Shown: positions 1 to 8,658, numbered from the stretch's first letter. The stretch is DNA of 64,000 nucleotides from Pseudonocardia benzenivorans CB1190 (GCF_000196675.2 NC_015312.1:248001-312000), one strand, 5' to 3'. Notes: generated by a model from the letters alone, not told the origin. Translations and numbers: made by a program.

Positions 1-1
1 C

Positions 2-481
2 GCGGGCGACCTGGAGCTGCTGCTGTTCTCGCGGCCGTTCACGCCGGGCGGCCCGCTGCACGTGATGTGCGCGCTGCAGCGCCCGGACCGCAGCGGGGTG
101 CTGTCGGTCGACGGCTCGGCGCCAGCGGTCCGGCACCGGTACCTGCGCACCGAGGCCGATCGCCGACGGCTGCGGCACGCCGTCCGGATCGCCGCGGACC
201 TGCTGCGCGCGGGTCTGGGCACCCGCCTCGAGCCCGAGGGGTTCGTCCTGGGCAACGACGCCCGCGTCGACGGCTGGATCCGCGACCACCTGACGACGTC
301 GTCGCACCTGTGCGGCACGGCGGCGATCGGCCCGGTGTGCGATCCGCAGCTGCGGGTGCGCGGCACGCAGGGCCTGCGCGTCGTCGACACGTCGGTGTTC
401 CCGGCCGTCCCCCGGAGGGGGCCCGCGGCCAGCGCGATCATGCTGGGGGAGCGGGCCGCGGCACTACCGTGGGACTCATGA
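2..481 (+). CDS. C-terminal part of a GMC-family FAD oxidoreductase (5' cut by window)
   Basis: The frame is open from base 2, so this is the C-terminal 159 residues of a gene that begins outside the window. It carries the glucose-methanol-choline oxidoreductase C-terminal domain: a conserved His in the SSHLCGTAAIG segment, then a GLRVVDTSVFP segment and an alanine-rich end (PAASAIMLGERAA), which together form the substrate/FAD-binding end of the family. Such enzymes oxidise primary alcohols to aldehydes with FAD. The PRRGPAA segment resembles MftG, the GMC enzyme associated with mycofactocin, but the gene context that would show this is outside the window. Its stop codon TGA overlaps the ATG of the peptidase that follows (ATGA), suggesting co-translation. 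Confidence 0.85.
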   Translation, partial: AGDLELLLFSRPFTPGGPLHVMCALQRPDRSGVLSVDGSAPAVRHRYLRTEADRRRLRHAVRIAADLLRAGLGTRLEPEGFVLGNDARVDGWIRDHLTTSSHLCGTAAIGPVCDPQLRVRGTQGLRVVDTSVFPAVPRRGPAASAIMLGERAAALPWDS

Positions 482-2511
482 GCGAGTCCGACAACCCGTT
501 CCTGCACGCGAGCGACCTGCCCTACGAGTTGCCGGACTTCCGCCGGATCGCCGACGAGCACTTCGGCCCGGCCTTCGAGGTCGGCATGGCCGAGCACCGC
601 GCCGAGGTCGAGGCGATCCTGTCGAACCCCGAGCCTCCGACGTTCGAGAACACCGTCGTCGCGCTCGAACGGTCCGGCCGCGTCCTCGACCGTGTCTCGA
701 CGGTGTTCTTCAGCCGGGTCAGCGCCCACACCAACCCGGCGATCGAGGAGCTGCAGGCCCGGATCGCGCCGCAGCTCGCCGCGCACCGCGACGCCGTCGC
801 ACTGGACCCGCGGCTCTACGCCCGGCTGCGCGACCTGCACGGACGCCGCCACGATCTCGGGCTCGACCCGGAGTCGCTGCGGCTGCTGGAGCGGATGACC
901 GACGACGCCGTCCGCAACGGCGCGGAGCTCGACGACGCGGGCAAGGCCCGGCTGCGCGAGCTGAACGCGGCACTCTCGTCGCTCTCGACGGCCTTCGGCC
1001 GCCACCTGCTCGCCGACGCCAACGCCTCGGCCGTCCACGTCGACGACCCGGCCCGGCTCGACGGCCTGTCCTCCGGCGCGATCTCCGCGGCGGCCGCGGC
1101 CGCCGCGGCCCGGGGCCTGTCCGGGCACCTGCTCACGCTGGTGCTGCCGACGGGGCAGCCCGCGCTCGCGTCGCTGACCGACCGGGCACTGCGCGAGGAG
1201 CTGTTCCGGGCCTCGGTCGAGCGCGGCGCCCGCGGCGGTGAGCACGACACCCGTGCTCTCGTCTCCGAGCTCGCGAGGCTGCGCGCCGAGCGGGCGCGGC
1301 TCCTCGGGTTCCGGGACCACGCGTCCTACGTCGCGGCCGACAGCACGGCCGGCTCGGTCGAGGCCGTCGCGGGGCTGCTGGCCGACCTCGTGCCACCCGC
1401 GGTCGCCAACGCGAAGGCCGAGGCCGTGGAGCTGCAGGCCGTCGCGGGGGAGGAGACGCTCGAGCCGTGGGACTGGGCGTTCCACGGCGAACGGGTGCGC
1501 AGGCAGCGCTTCTCCGTCGACACCGCGACCCTGCGGCCGTACCTGGAGCTCGACCGGGTGCTGCACGACGGCGTCTTCTTCGCGGCCGGGCAGCTCTACG
1601 GGTTGCGGTTCGTCGAGCGCGACGACCTCGTCATGTACCACGAGGACGTCCGCGTCTGGGAGGTCTTCGACGACGCCGGACCGGTCGGCCTCTACGGTGC
1701 CGACTTCTACGCGCGCGACTCCAAGCGCGGCGGGGCGTGGATGAACTCGCTGGTGACGCAGTCGCGGCTGCTGGGGCAGCGACCCGTCGTGATGAACACG
1801 CTCAACATCCCGAAACCCGCCGGCGACGAGCCGACGCTGCTCACGTTCTCCGAGGTCACGACGCTGTTCCACGAGTTCGGGCACGCGCTGCACGGGCTCC
1901 TGTCCGACGTGACGTACCCGCGGTTCTCCGGGACCAGCGTTCCGCGCGACTTCGTCGAGTTCCCGTCGCAGGTCAACGAGATGTGGTCGCTGTGGCCGGA
2001 GGTGCTCACCCGGTACGCGCGCCATCACGAGACGGGCGAGCCGCTGCCGGCCGACCTGGTCGAGAAGCTGCGTGCGGGCCGGGCGTACGGCGAGGGCTTC
2101 GCGACGACCGAGTACCTCGCCGCGGCCGTGCTCGACCAGGCGTGGCACACCCTCACCGACGAGGTCCCCGACGCCGAGCACGTGCAGGAGTTCGAGGCCC
2201 GGGCGCTGGCCGACGCGGGGATCGCGCTGCCCGCCGTGCCGCCGCGCTATCGCAGCACCTACTTCAACCACGTCTTCGCCGGCGGGTACAGCGCCGGGTA
2301 CTACTCCTACATCTGGTCGGAGGTCCTCGACGCCGACACCGTCGAGTGGTTCACCGAGAACGGCGGCCTGCGCCGGGAGAACGGCGACGCGTTCCGCGCC
2401 GCGGTGCTGTCGAGGGGCGGGGCCGTCGAGCCGATGGCGGCCTACCGCGCCTTCCGCGGCCGGGACCCGGAGATCGCGCCGCTGCTCGAGCGCCGGGGGC
2501 TCAACCGCTGA
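478..2511 (+). CDS. dcp: M3-family zinc metallopeptidase (peptidyl-dipeptidase Dcp type)
   Basis: 677 residues, close to the usual 680 of Dcp/oligopeptidase A. The start is the ATG that overlaps the upstream stop (ATGA); from there the protein opens with the NPFLHASDLPYELPDF block typical of Dcp N-termini. The zinc motif HEFGH lies at residues 465-469 (HEFGHALHGLL), with His465 and His469 as ligands and Glu466 as general base; the third ligand is expected in EFPSQVNEMW about 25-30 residues later. No signal peptide is seen, so a cytoplasmic role in trimming short peptides, removing C-terminal dipeptides, is expected from the family. Assignment to the M3 family is secure; the exact cleavage specificity cannot be read from the sequence. 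Confidence 0.93.
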   Translation: MSESDNPFLHASDLPYELPDFRRIADEHFGPAFEVGMAEHRAEVEAILSNPEPPTFENTVVALERSGRVLDRVSTVFFSRVSAHTNPAIEELQARIAPQLAAHRDAVALDPRLYARLRDLHGRRHDLGLDPESLRLLERMTDDAVRNGAELDDAGKARLRELNAALSSLSTAFGRHLLADANASAVHVDDPARLDGLSSGAISAAAAAAAARGLSGHLLTLVLPTGQPALASLTDRALREELFRASVERGARGGEHDTRALVSELARLRAERARLLGFRDHASYVAADSTAGSVEAVAGLLADLVPPAVANAKAEAVELQAVAGEETLEPWDWAFHGERVRRQRFSVDTATLRPYLELDRVLHDGVFFAAGQLYGLRFVERDDLVMYHEDVRVWEVFDDAGPVGLYGADFYARDSKRGGAWMNSLVTQSRLLGQRPVVMNTLNIPKPAGDEPTLLTFSEVTTLFHEFGHALHGLLSDVTYPRFSGTSVPRDFVEFPSQVNEMWSLWPEVLTRYARHHETGEPLPADLVEKLRAGRAYGEGFATTEYLAAAVLDQAWHTLTDEVPDAEHVQEFEARALADAGIALPAVPPRYRSTYFNHVFAGGYSAGYYSYIWSEVLDADTVEWFTENGGLRRENGDAFRAAVLSRGGAVEPMAAYRAFRGRDPEIAPLLERRGLNR

Positions 2512-3069
2512 AACGGGCCGACCCCGGCCACCGCCCTGATCACGCCGGACGAGACGGGGCGCCGGGCGGGGACGAGGTCGTTTCCGCCCGTCCCCGCCCG
2601 TGGTGACCGCCTCGGTGACGACCGTCCGATGGGGAGCTTCGGAGGGGCGTCGCCCTGGCGGTGGGCGCCCGGTGGGACGAGCCCCCGGGCCCGGTTTGGG
2701 GCACCGGGGCCGGGGACGTCCGTCCGGTCGGACCGGTCACGGCCGGGGATGGGAGCCGCAGGCCGTGGTCGGTCCTCGCGGCCGGCGGTGAGGGGAGCGT
2801 GCCGGCCGCCTGCGCGGTGGGTCCGTCGCATGACGGGAGAACTTAGGAACCCCTGCCCTGCAAGGGTGCGATCCTGAGAGTCGAGGTTGCGCGTACGCGC
2901 CGACAGGTCCGTGAGACGCGCCGGGGAGCGCTCGACGTCGCATGTCCGCGCAGTGCCTTGCTCCGATCGGAGCAGAGGTCGTCTCAGGGGTGACCGTTTG
3001 ACAGCTCGAGGCGACCGCTCGCCCCGTTAGCCGATCGTGACCTGCCGTTGGCGGGAGAGGCTTCTTCCG
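2512..3069. other. Intergenic region without a recognised gene
   Basis: About 560 bases between the peptidase and the response regulator. Frames here are composition-driven and none resembles a protein family. I see no convincing terminator or riboswitch. The last 20 bases hold the ribosome-binding site (GGGAGAGG at about 3053-3060) of the next gene. Confidence 0.5.
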
Positions 3070-3801
3070 ATGCTCCCTGTTGCTCCCCCGGAGGGCGCGT
3101 CGGCGTTCGTCCCGGCACAACGGTCGCACGGTCAGTGGCCCGCGTCGTCGGATCAGGTCCTGCTGGCGCTGCCGGCCACCGCGGCCACGGCCTCGGTGGT
3201 CCGCAGCCTGCGGGCCGACGGCCTCGACGTCGCGTCCGTCCACGATGGCATCGGCGTGCTCGACGCAGCGCGCGCCCGTGTCCCCGCCCTCGTCGTCGTC
3301 GACGTCGAGCTACCGGGCCCTGACGTCGTCACCGTCGTGGGCGCGCTGCAGGCCGAGGTGCCGTCGGCGCCCCTCGTCGCGGTGACGCCGCGTGAGCGGC
3401 GTGCGGCGCTGCTCGGGCTGCTGCGTGCCGATCGCGACGACTACGTCCTGCGCCCCTTCCCCGTCGACGAACTGTCCGCGCGGATCCGGCTGCGACTGCG
3501 GCAGGGGGGGCTGGTGGAGGAGAAGGTCGTCCGGATCGGCGACCTGGCCGTCGACCCCGACCTCGGCGAGGTGCAGGTCGACGGCAGGCCGGTGGCGTTG
3601 TCGCCGACGGAGTTCGCGCTGCTGATGGCGTTGCTCACCGACGCCGGGCAGACCGTCTCGCACGACGAGATCGCGCGCCGGGTCTGGGCCGAGCCGGCGT
3701 CCGCGAACCTCGTGCAGGTCTACATCTCCTACGTCCGTCGCAAGATCGGGGCCGAACGAATTCGCACGGTACGCGGGGCGGGCTACGTACTCGAGGGCTG
3801 A
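3070..3801 (+). CDS. OmpR/PhoB-type response regulator with atypical receiver
   Basis: 243 residues from the ATG at 3070, chosen because GGGAGAGG sits 9 bases upstream; a GTG at 3037 would add 11 residues with no better ribosome site. The C-terminal half is a winged helix of the Trans_reg_C type (SPTEFALL, QVYISYVRRKI, IRTVRGAGYVL). The N-terminal half has a receiver fold with an Asp at the phosphorylation position (VVVDVELPG), but the acidic pair after strand 1 is missing (VLLALPATAAT instead of VxVVDDD) and the conserved Lys of the KPF motif is Arg (VLRPF). This suggests a regulator that works without canonical phosphorylation, or a very different phosphorylation set-up. No sensor kinase is adjacent. 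Targets are unknown. Confidence 0.85.
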   Translation: MLPVAPPEGASAFVPAQRSHGQWPASSDQVLLALPATAATASVVRSLRADGLDVASVHDGIGVLDAARARVPALVVVDVELPGPDVVTVVGALQAEVPSAPLVAVTPRERRAALLGLLRADRDDYVLRPFPVDELSARIRLRLRQGGLVEEKVVRIGDLAVDPDLGEVQVDGRPVALSPTEFALLMALLTDAGQTVSHDEIARRVWAEPASANLVQVYISYVRRKIGAERIRTVRGAGYVLEG

Positions 3802-4111
3802 CCACCCGTTCGAGTCGGTTCGGCGGCGCGAATTCGGCACAGCGTCACGGCTGCGTCGCCGAGCCGCTGCGCGCGCCCGGCCGGGCAGTGGACATCCGTC
3901 CGGCGGCTGCCGGATCAGGGCGAGCGGGTGCGCCCGCGACGCCGATCGGCCCGAACCGGACGTCCGGGATGTCGGCAGCCGCACAGGGAGATAACGCTTC
4001 GGTATTGTTCGGCCGCCCCGGCGGGCAGGAATTGCCGATCGATGTCAGTCTCGCCACACGGGAATTGCGCGGCCGTGGTGGCGGCGCCTCGACGACGGAT
4101 CGGGGGAACAC
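3802..4111. other. Intergenic region upstream of the GlsB-like gene
   Basis: 310 bases with no supported gene. Presumably it carries the promoter of the small membrane stress protein that follows; I could not single out a promoter with confidence. Confidence 0.4.
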
Positions 4112-4384
4112 ATGCTCGGCAGCATCATCGGCGCGATCATCATCGGTTTGGTGCTCGGCGTGCTCGCTCGGATCATTCTTCCGGGCGACCAGAAGATTCC
4201 GCTGTGGCTGACGATCATCGTCGGGATCGTGGCGGCCTACATCGGCACGTGGATCGCGCGCGCCTTCGGCGTGGCCGACACGAACGGGATCGACTGGATC
4301 GAGCACATCGTGCAGCTGATCGTCGCGATCATCGGTATCGGCCTCGTCGCGGGCCTGTGGGCCAAGCGGGGCGTGCGCAGCTGA
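4112..4384 (+). CDS. GlsB/YeaQ/YmgE-family stress-response membrane protein
   Basis: 90 residues with three hydrophobic helices and the glycine-rich pattern of the transglycosylase-associated (Transgly_assoc, PF04226) family: MLGSIIGAIIIGLVLGVLAR, an ILPGD turn after helix 1, and a C-terminal helix ending GLWAKRGVRS. Such proteins sit in the cytoplasmic membrane and are induced by general stress in several bacteria; the molecular function is not established. The length is normal for the family (80-90). It is a single gene, preceded by a purine-rich GGGGGA ribosome site and followed 24 bases after its stop by a strong hairpin terminator, so it is likely transcribed alone. Confidence 0.85.
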   Translation: MLGSIIGAIIIGLVLGVLARIILPGDQKIPLWLTIIVGIVAAYIGTWIARAFGVADTNGIDWIEHIVQLIVAIIGIGLVAGLWAKRGVRS

Positions 4385-4407
4385 GCCATCGAACACGTCG
4401 CTGAACA

Positions 4408-4439
4408 GAACGGCCCGGGGCCTGCTCCCCGGGCCGTTC
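4408..4439. terminator. Bidirectional hairpin terminator
   Basis: A perfect 13-bp inverted repeat (GAACGGCCCGGGG at 4408-4420 and its complement at 4427-4439) with a 6-base loop, lying between the convergent GlsB-like gene and pat. It has no T tract, as is common in high-GC actinobacteria. Confidence 0.8.
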
Positions 4440-4468
4440 GCCTGTCCGGGCCTTCGCCAAGGAGGCGT

Positions 4469-5521
4469 CTAGCGCGGGAACGACGCCGCGGCCGCCAGCA
4501 GCAGGTCGTTCTCCTCGGGGGTGCTGACGGTGACGCGCACCCCGTCGCCCTGGAACGGCCGCACGACCACCTTGTGCTCCAGGCAGTGCGTCGCGAACTC
4601 CGCCGAGCGGTCGGCCAGCGGAAGCCACACGAAGTTCGCCTGCGTCGGCGGGACGGTGTGCCCCATGGCGACGAGCGCGTCGCGCACCCGCACCCGTTCG
4701 CGCCGGACGTCGGCACAGGAGGCCAGCAGCTCGTCACGGACGTCGAGCGCGGCCATCGCCCCGGCCTGGGCGACGACGCTCACGCTGAACGGCGAACACA
4801 CCTTGCGCAGGGCCGTCGCGACCTCGGGTGCGGCGAACGCGTAGCCGACGCGCAGCCCCGCCAGCCGGTACGCCTTCGAGAACGTCCGCAGCACGACGAG
4901 GTTGGGGTACGCGTCGACGAGGTCGCGCCCGTCGACGGCCTCGGGGTCGTCGACGTACTCGTAGTACGCCTCGTCGAGCGCGACGATCACGTCCGGCCCG
5001 ACGGCGGCGAGGAAGCGCTCCAGCTCCGCCCGGGTCACGACGGTGCCCGTCGGGTTGTTGGGCGAGCAGACGAAGACGAGCTTGGTGGCCGGGGTGACCG
5101 CGGCGGCCATCGCGTCGAGGTCGTGGCGGAAGTCGTCGGTCAGCGGGATCATCCGCGCCCGCGCCCCACCGATCTGCGTGACGATCGGGTACGCCTCGAA
5201 CGAGCGCCACGCGAAGACGACCTCGTCGTCGGGGACGAGGCAGGTGATGTTGACGAGCTGCTGGCACAGGCTCACCGAGCCGCAGCCGACGGCGATGCGC
5301 TCGCTGGGCAGCTCGAGCAGGCCGGCCAACCGGTCGGTCAACGCGACGACGGCCAGGTCCGGGTAGCGGTTGCCGCCGGCTGCGGCCTCGGCGACGGCCG
5401 CAAGGACCGAGGCGGGCGGGGGCAGGGGCACCTCGTTGCTGGCGAGCTTCACGGCCCCGGGGACGGCCCGGCCCGGCACGTAGGCCGGCAGGGCGTCGAG
5501 GTCCGCGCGGATCAACGTCAT
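4469..5521 (-). CDS. pat: Aromatic amino-acid / histidinol-phosphate-type aminotransferase (Pat)
   Basis: 350 residues from the ATG at 5521; a GTG nine bases further out is an alternative start and neither has a strong ribosome site. This is a PLP-dependent fold-type I aminotransferase. SNNPTG-like NNPTGT, the PLP-lysine motif TFSKAYRLAGLRVGY, and a terminal NFVWLPL/VVRPF block are all present. The blocks GCGSVSLCQQLV and WRSFEAYP match mycobacterial Pat (phenylalanine aminotransferase) rather than HisC of histidine operons, and no his genes are nearby. Expected role: transamination of phenylpyruvate or related aromatic keto acids with glutamate, in the cytoplasm. It is divergent from the hydrolase at 5578 and convergent with the GlsB-like gene. 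Confidence 0.85.
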   Translation of the reverse strand: MTLIRADLDALPAYVPGRAVPGAVKLASNEVPLPPPASVLAAVAEAAAGGNRYPDLAVVALTDRLAGLLELPSERIAVGCGSVSLCQQLVNITCLVPDDEVVFAWRSFEAYPIVTQIGGARARMIPLTDDFRHDLDAMAAAVTPATKLVFVCSPNNPTGTVVTRAELERFLAAVGPDVIVALDEAYYEYVDDPEAVDGRDLVDAYPNLVVLRTFSKAYRLAGLRVGYAFAAPEVATALRKVCSPFSVSVVAQAGAMAALDVRDELLASCADVRRERVRVRDALVAMGHTVPPTQANFVWLPLADRSAEFATHCLEHKVVVRPFQGDGVRVTVSTPEENDLLLAAAASFPR

Positions 5522-5577
5522 GGGGGTCACCGTAGTCCGGGCCCGTGACCCGTTCGCCGACGTGACAGGCTTGCGCC

Positions 5578-6282
5578 ATGACCGAGATCCGGACGGAGAC
5601 CGTCCCGCTCGTCGACGGCAGCCGACTGCGGCTCACCGTCGCCGAGCCCGACGGCTCGGTGCGCGGGGGGATCGTCGTGCTCCAGGAGGCGCGCGGCGTC
5701 ACCGAGAGCGTCCGCAACATCGTCTCCGGCATGGCCGGCGACGGGTGGCTGGCCGTCGCACCGCACCTCTACCACCGCGACGGGGCCGACGAGCTCGACG
5801 CCGACTCACCGGACGAACACGTCCAGGAGCAGCTCGACAAACTCGACCGCGAAGAGATCATGGCCGACACCGACACGGCGTTCGGCTGGCTCGCCGAGCA
5901 CGACGTGCCCCCCGACCGGATGGGCGTCGTCGGGTTCGACATCGGGGGCTCGGTGGCGCTGCTCGTCGCGGCCAAACGCGCCTTCGGTGCGGCGGTCACC
6001 GTCGGCGGCGGCGGGGTCACGACGACGACCTCCGAGGGCCTGGACGAGCTGCTCGACGCCGCGTCCGCGCTGACCTGTCCCTGGCTGGGGATCTACGGCA
6101 GCCCGGCCGACGGCGGCAGCCACGACGACGTCGACGCGTTGCGCGAGGCGGCCGACCGTGCCCGCGTCGCCACCGACCTCGTGACCTACCCGCTCTCGGG
6201 GCACCGCTTCGACGCCGATCCCGACGCCGCGGCCGAGGCGTGGCAGCGGATGCTCAATTGGTTCGGGTCACACCTGCGCTAG
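5578..6282 (+). CDS. Dienelactone-hydrolase-family protein with Asp at the nucleophile position
   Basis: 234 residues, the normal length of DLH-family alpha/beta hydrolases (about 230). Family landmarks: QEARGVTESVRNI near the N-terminus (the QExxG motif), the nucleophile elbow at GVVGFDIGGSVAL, and the catalytic-His region YPLSGHRFD near the C-terminus. Classical DLH has Cys (GFCxGG) as nucleophile; here that residue is Asp (GFDIGG). Asp nucleophiles occur at this position in haloalkane dehalogenases and epoxide hydrolases, so the protein may use an altered chemistry or may have lost hydrolase activity. It is followed by the acetoacetyl-CoA synthetase gene after 41 bases, which may share its transcript. 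The substrate is unknown. Confidence 0.8.
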   Translation: MTEIRTETVPLVDGSRLRLTVAEPDGSVRGGIVVLQEARGVTESVRNIVSGMAGDGWLAVAPHLYHRDGADELDADSPDEHVQEQLDKLDREEIMADTDTAFGWLAEHDVPPDRMGVVGFDIGGSVALLVAAKRAFGAAVTVGGGGVTTTTSEGLDELLDAASALTCPWLGIYGSPADGGSHDDVDALREAADRARVATDLVTYPLSGHRFDADPDAAAEAWQRMLNWFGSHLR

Positions 6283-6323
6283 GTCACTGGCATCCGGGCG
6301 CGGCGCCGGGAAAACTCCGCGGA

Positions 6324-8303
6324 ATGGAATCCGGAACACCCGAGGTCGTGTGGTCCCCGTCGCCTGCAGCGGCGGCGTCGAGCGAGATCGCGCGGTTCGC
6401 GCGGCACCTGCGGGAGAACCGCGGCGTGGACCTGCCCGACGACACCGACTACGCGGCGCTGCACGCCTGGTCCGTGGCCGACGTCGGTGCGTTCTGGGAC
6501 GCCGCGGCCGAGTTCTTCGGGGTCCGGTTCCACGACGCGCCCACTGCGCCGCTCGGCTCCGACGCCATGCCCGGTGCCGAGTGGTTCCCGGGCGCCACGC
6601 TCAACTACGCCGAGCACGCGCTCAGCGACGGCCCCGGACGCGCGCCGGAGGACACGGCGATCGTCTTCGTCCGCGAGGACGGCCTGGAGCGCACCGTCAC
6701 CCACGCCGAGCTGCGCGACGCCGTGGGCCGCGCGCGGGCCGGGCTCGTCCGTGCCGGCGTCGGCCGCGGCGACCGGGTGGTCGCGCTCGCGCCCAACTCC
6801 GTCGAGACGCTCGTCGCCTTCCTGGCGACGGCGAGCCTCGGCGCGATCTGGTCGTCGTGCTCCCCGGACTTCGGCGCCCGCGCCGTGCACGACCGCTTCG
6901 CCCAGATCGAGCCCACGGTGCTCTTCGCCGTCGACGGCTACGTCTACGGCGGCAAGCGGTTCGACATCCGCGAGAACGTCGCGGCGCTGCGCGGCCAGCT
7001 CCCGACGGTGACCACCACCGTGCTCGTCGGCTACCTCGACGAGGAGGCCACCCTCGACGGCACGACGACCTGGGCCGAGTTCACCGCCGAGCCCGGCCCG
7101 CTCGAGTACGAGTCGGTCCCGTTCGGGCACCCCCTGTGGGTCCTCTACTCGTCGGGGACGACGGGCCTGCCCAAGGGCATCGTCCACGGCCACGGCGGCA
7201 TCCTTCTCGAACACATGAAGGCCCTGCAGCTGCAGGGCGACCTGCGCCCGGGCGACCGCTTCTTCTGGTTCACCACGACCGGCTGGATGATGTGGAACTA
7301 CCTGATCGCCGGGCTTCTCGTCGGTGTGACGGTGATCCTCTACGACGGCAACCCCGGTCACCCGGACCTCGGCGCGCTCTGGCGGTTGGCCGAGAAGCAC
7401 CGCGTCAAGTACTTCGGGACGTCCGCGCCGTTCATCCAGGCGTGCCTCAAGGCCGGCCTGCGGCCGCGCGACGAGGTCGACCTGTCGGCGCTGCGCACCG
7501 TCGGGTCCACCGGGGCGCCGCTGTCGCCGGAGGGATTCGCCTGGGTCGCCGACGCCGTGGGCGACGACCTGCAGATCGCCTCCGTGTCCGGCGGGACCGA
7601 CCTCTGCGCCGCGTTCGTCGGCGCGGCCCCGACCGTCCCGGTGTGGCTGGGCGAGATCTCCTGTGCGGCGCTCGGGGCGGCCGTCGTCGCCTACGACGAG
7701 AAGGGCCAGGAGATCGAGGACGAGGTGGGGGAGCTCGTCGTCACGCGGCCGATGCCGTCGATGCCCGTGATGTTCTGGAACGACCCCGACGGGGCCAAGC
7801 TGCGGGCCGCCTACTTCGAGGACTACCCCGGCGTCTGGCGGCACGGCGACTGGGTGCGCCGTACCCCGCGTGGCTCCTACGTCATCTACGGCCGCTCGGA
7901 CTCGACGCTCAACCGGGGCGGCGTCCGCATGGGCACGGCGGACTTCTACGCCGTCGTGGAGGGTTTCGACGGCGTCGCCGACTCGCTGGTGATCGACACC
8001 ACAGAGCTGGGGGCGCGCGACGAGGGTGCCCTGCTGTGCTTCCTGGTGCTGACCGACGGGACCACGCTCGACGATGTCGAGGGCGACCTCCGCAAGGCAC
8101 TGCGCTCGGAGCTCTCGCCCCGGCACGTGCCCGACCGGTTCATCGTCGTCGACGCGGTGCCGCGCACGCTGAACGGCAAGAAGTGCGAGGTCCCGGTGAA
8201 GAAGATCCTGGCGGGCGTGGCCGCCGACAAGGCCGTCAGCCGGGGGGCCCTGCAGAACCCCGACGCCCTCGCGCCGTTCCTGGAGATGGCCGCGTCCGGG
8301 TGA
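6324..8303 (+). CDS. aacS: Acetoacetyl-CoA synthetase (acetoacetate-CoA ligase)
   Basis: 659 residues, the usual size of AacS (about 650). It is an ANL-superfamily acyl-CoA synthetase: P-loop motif YSSGTTGLPKGIVHGHGG, A5-like segment SVSGGTDLC, the hinge YGRSDSTLNRGGVRMG and the C-terminal catalytic lysine motif LNGKKCEVPVKK. The N-terminal block with AEWFPGATLNYAEH and the WSSCSPDFG block are typical of acetoacetate-CoA ligases rather than acetyl-CoA synthetases. The enzyme activates acetoacetate (ketone bodies, leucine breakdown) with ATP and CoA in the cytosol. The ATG at 6324 is taken as start since the protein then begins at the family N-terminus; the ribosome site is weak. A hairpin terminator follows 17 bases after the stop. 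Confidence 0.93.
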   Translation: MESGTPEVVWSPSPAAAASSEIARFARHLRENRGVDLPDDTDYAALHAWSVADVGAFWDAAAEFFGVRFHDAPTAPLGSDAMPGAEWFPGATLNYAEHALSDGPGRAPEDTAIVFVREDGLERTVTHAELRDAVGRARAGLVRAGVGRGDRVVALAPNSVETLVAFLATASLGAIWSSCSPDFGARAVHDRFAQIEPTVLFAVDGYVYGGKRFDIRENVAALRGQLPTVTTTVLVGYLDEEATLDGTTTWAEFTAEPGPLEYESVPFGHPLWVLYSSGTTGLPKGIVHGHGGILLEHMKALQLQGDLRPGDRFFWFTTTGWMMWNYLIAGLLVGVTVILYDGNPGHPDLGALWRLAEKHRVKYFGTSAPFIQACLKAGLRPRDEVDLSALRTVGSTGAPLSPEGFAWVADAVGDDLQIASVSGGTDLCAAFVGAAPTVPVWLGEISCAALGAAVVAYDEKGQEIEDEVGELVVTRPMPSMPVMFWNDPDGAKLRAAYFEDYPGVWRHGDWVRRTPRGSYVIYGRSDSTLNRGGVRMGTADFYAVVEGFDGVADSLVIDTTELGARDEGALLCFLVLTDGTTLDDVEGDLRKALRSELSPRHVPDRFIVVDAVPRTLNGKKCEVPVKKILAGVAADKAVSRGALQNPDALAPFLEMAASG

Positions 8304-8320
8304 TCGACGGGTGATCGTCA

Positions 8321-8360
8321 CGGCGCCCCTCGGGGGGTGGGGGGTGTGCGAGGGGCGCCG
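8321..8360 (+). terminator. Hairpin terminator after aacS
   Basis: Perfect 11-bp inverted repeat (CGGCGCCCCTC at 8321-8331, complement at 8350-8360) with a G-rich loop, placed between the synthetase stop codon and the tRNA-Ser gene. Confidence 0.7.
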
Positions 8361-8403
8361 GGGGGTTGTGTAAGGTTGTCCGTGCTGAGGCCGAGAGGCC
8401 CCG

Positions 8404-8493
8404 GGAGGCTTCGCCTAGTCTGGTCTATGGCGCCGCACTGCTAATGCGGTTTGGGGTCACCCCCCATCCCGGGTTCAAATCCCGGAGCCTCCG
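8404..8493 (+). tRNA. tRNA-Ser (anticodon GCU)
   Basis: 90-nt class II tRNA. The acceptor stem GGAGGCT (8404-8410) pairs with AGCCTCC (8486-8492) and G8493 is the discriminator. The anticodon stem CCGCA/TGCGG encloses loop CTGCTAA with anticodon GCT at 8440-8442. A long variable arm precedes the T arm GGGTTCAAATC. No CCA is encoded. It reads AGC/AGU serine codons. Confidence 0.95.
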
Positions 8494-8543
8494 CGCAGGC
8501 GTGGCCGACTCCCGGGTCGGTCGCGGCGACAACTGAAGAGCAC

Positions 8544-8619
8544 GCGCCCGTAGCTCAACGGATAGAGCATCTGACTACGGATCAGAAGGTTAGGGGTTCG
8601 AATCCCTTCGGGCGCACCA
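8544..8619 (+). tRNA. tRNA-Arg (anticodon ACG)
   Basis: 73-nt body plus encoded CCA (8617-8619). The acceptor stem GCGCCCG (8544-8550) pairs with CGGGCGC (8609-8615). The anticodon stem TCTGA/TCAGA encloses loop CTACGGA, giving anticodon ACG, which normally has its A34 edited to inosine to read CGU/CGC/CGA. The T arm GGTTCGAATC is canonical. It lies 50 bases after tRNA-Ser, probably on the same transcript. Confidence 0.95.
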
Positions 8620-8623
8620 GGAA

Positions 8624-8658
8624 CATCGCCCCGGTCGGCAGGAACGGCCGGGGCGATG
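8624..8658 (+). terminator. Hairpin terminator after tRNA-Arg
   Basis: Perfect 11-bp inverted repeat (CATCGCCCCGG at 8624-8634, complement at 8648-8658) directly after the tRNA-Arg CCA end, followed by TCGTTTCG. It ends the tRNA transcript. Confidence 0.8.

Noticed and set aside
2512..3036. Short frames in the gap before the response regulator.
   Set aside because: Pro/Arg/Gly-rich with no family similarity and no suitable ribosome sites.
6279..8321. 680-codon minus-strand frame opposite acetoacetyl-CoA synthetase.
   Set aside because: The plus strand carries a complete, conserved enzyme; the minus frame has no recognisable motif.
8404..8619. tRNA genes considered as an integration site (attB) for a genomic island.
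   Set aside because: No integrase gene and no direct repeat of a tRNA 3' end was seen in the flanking sequence.
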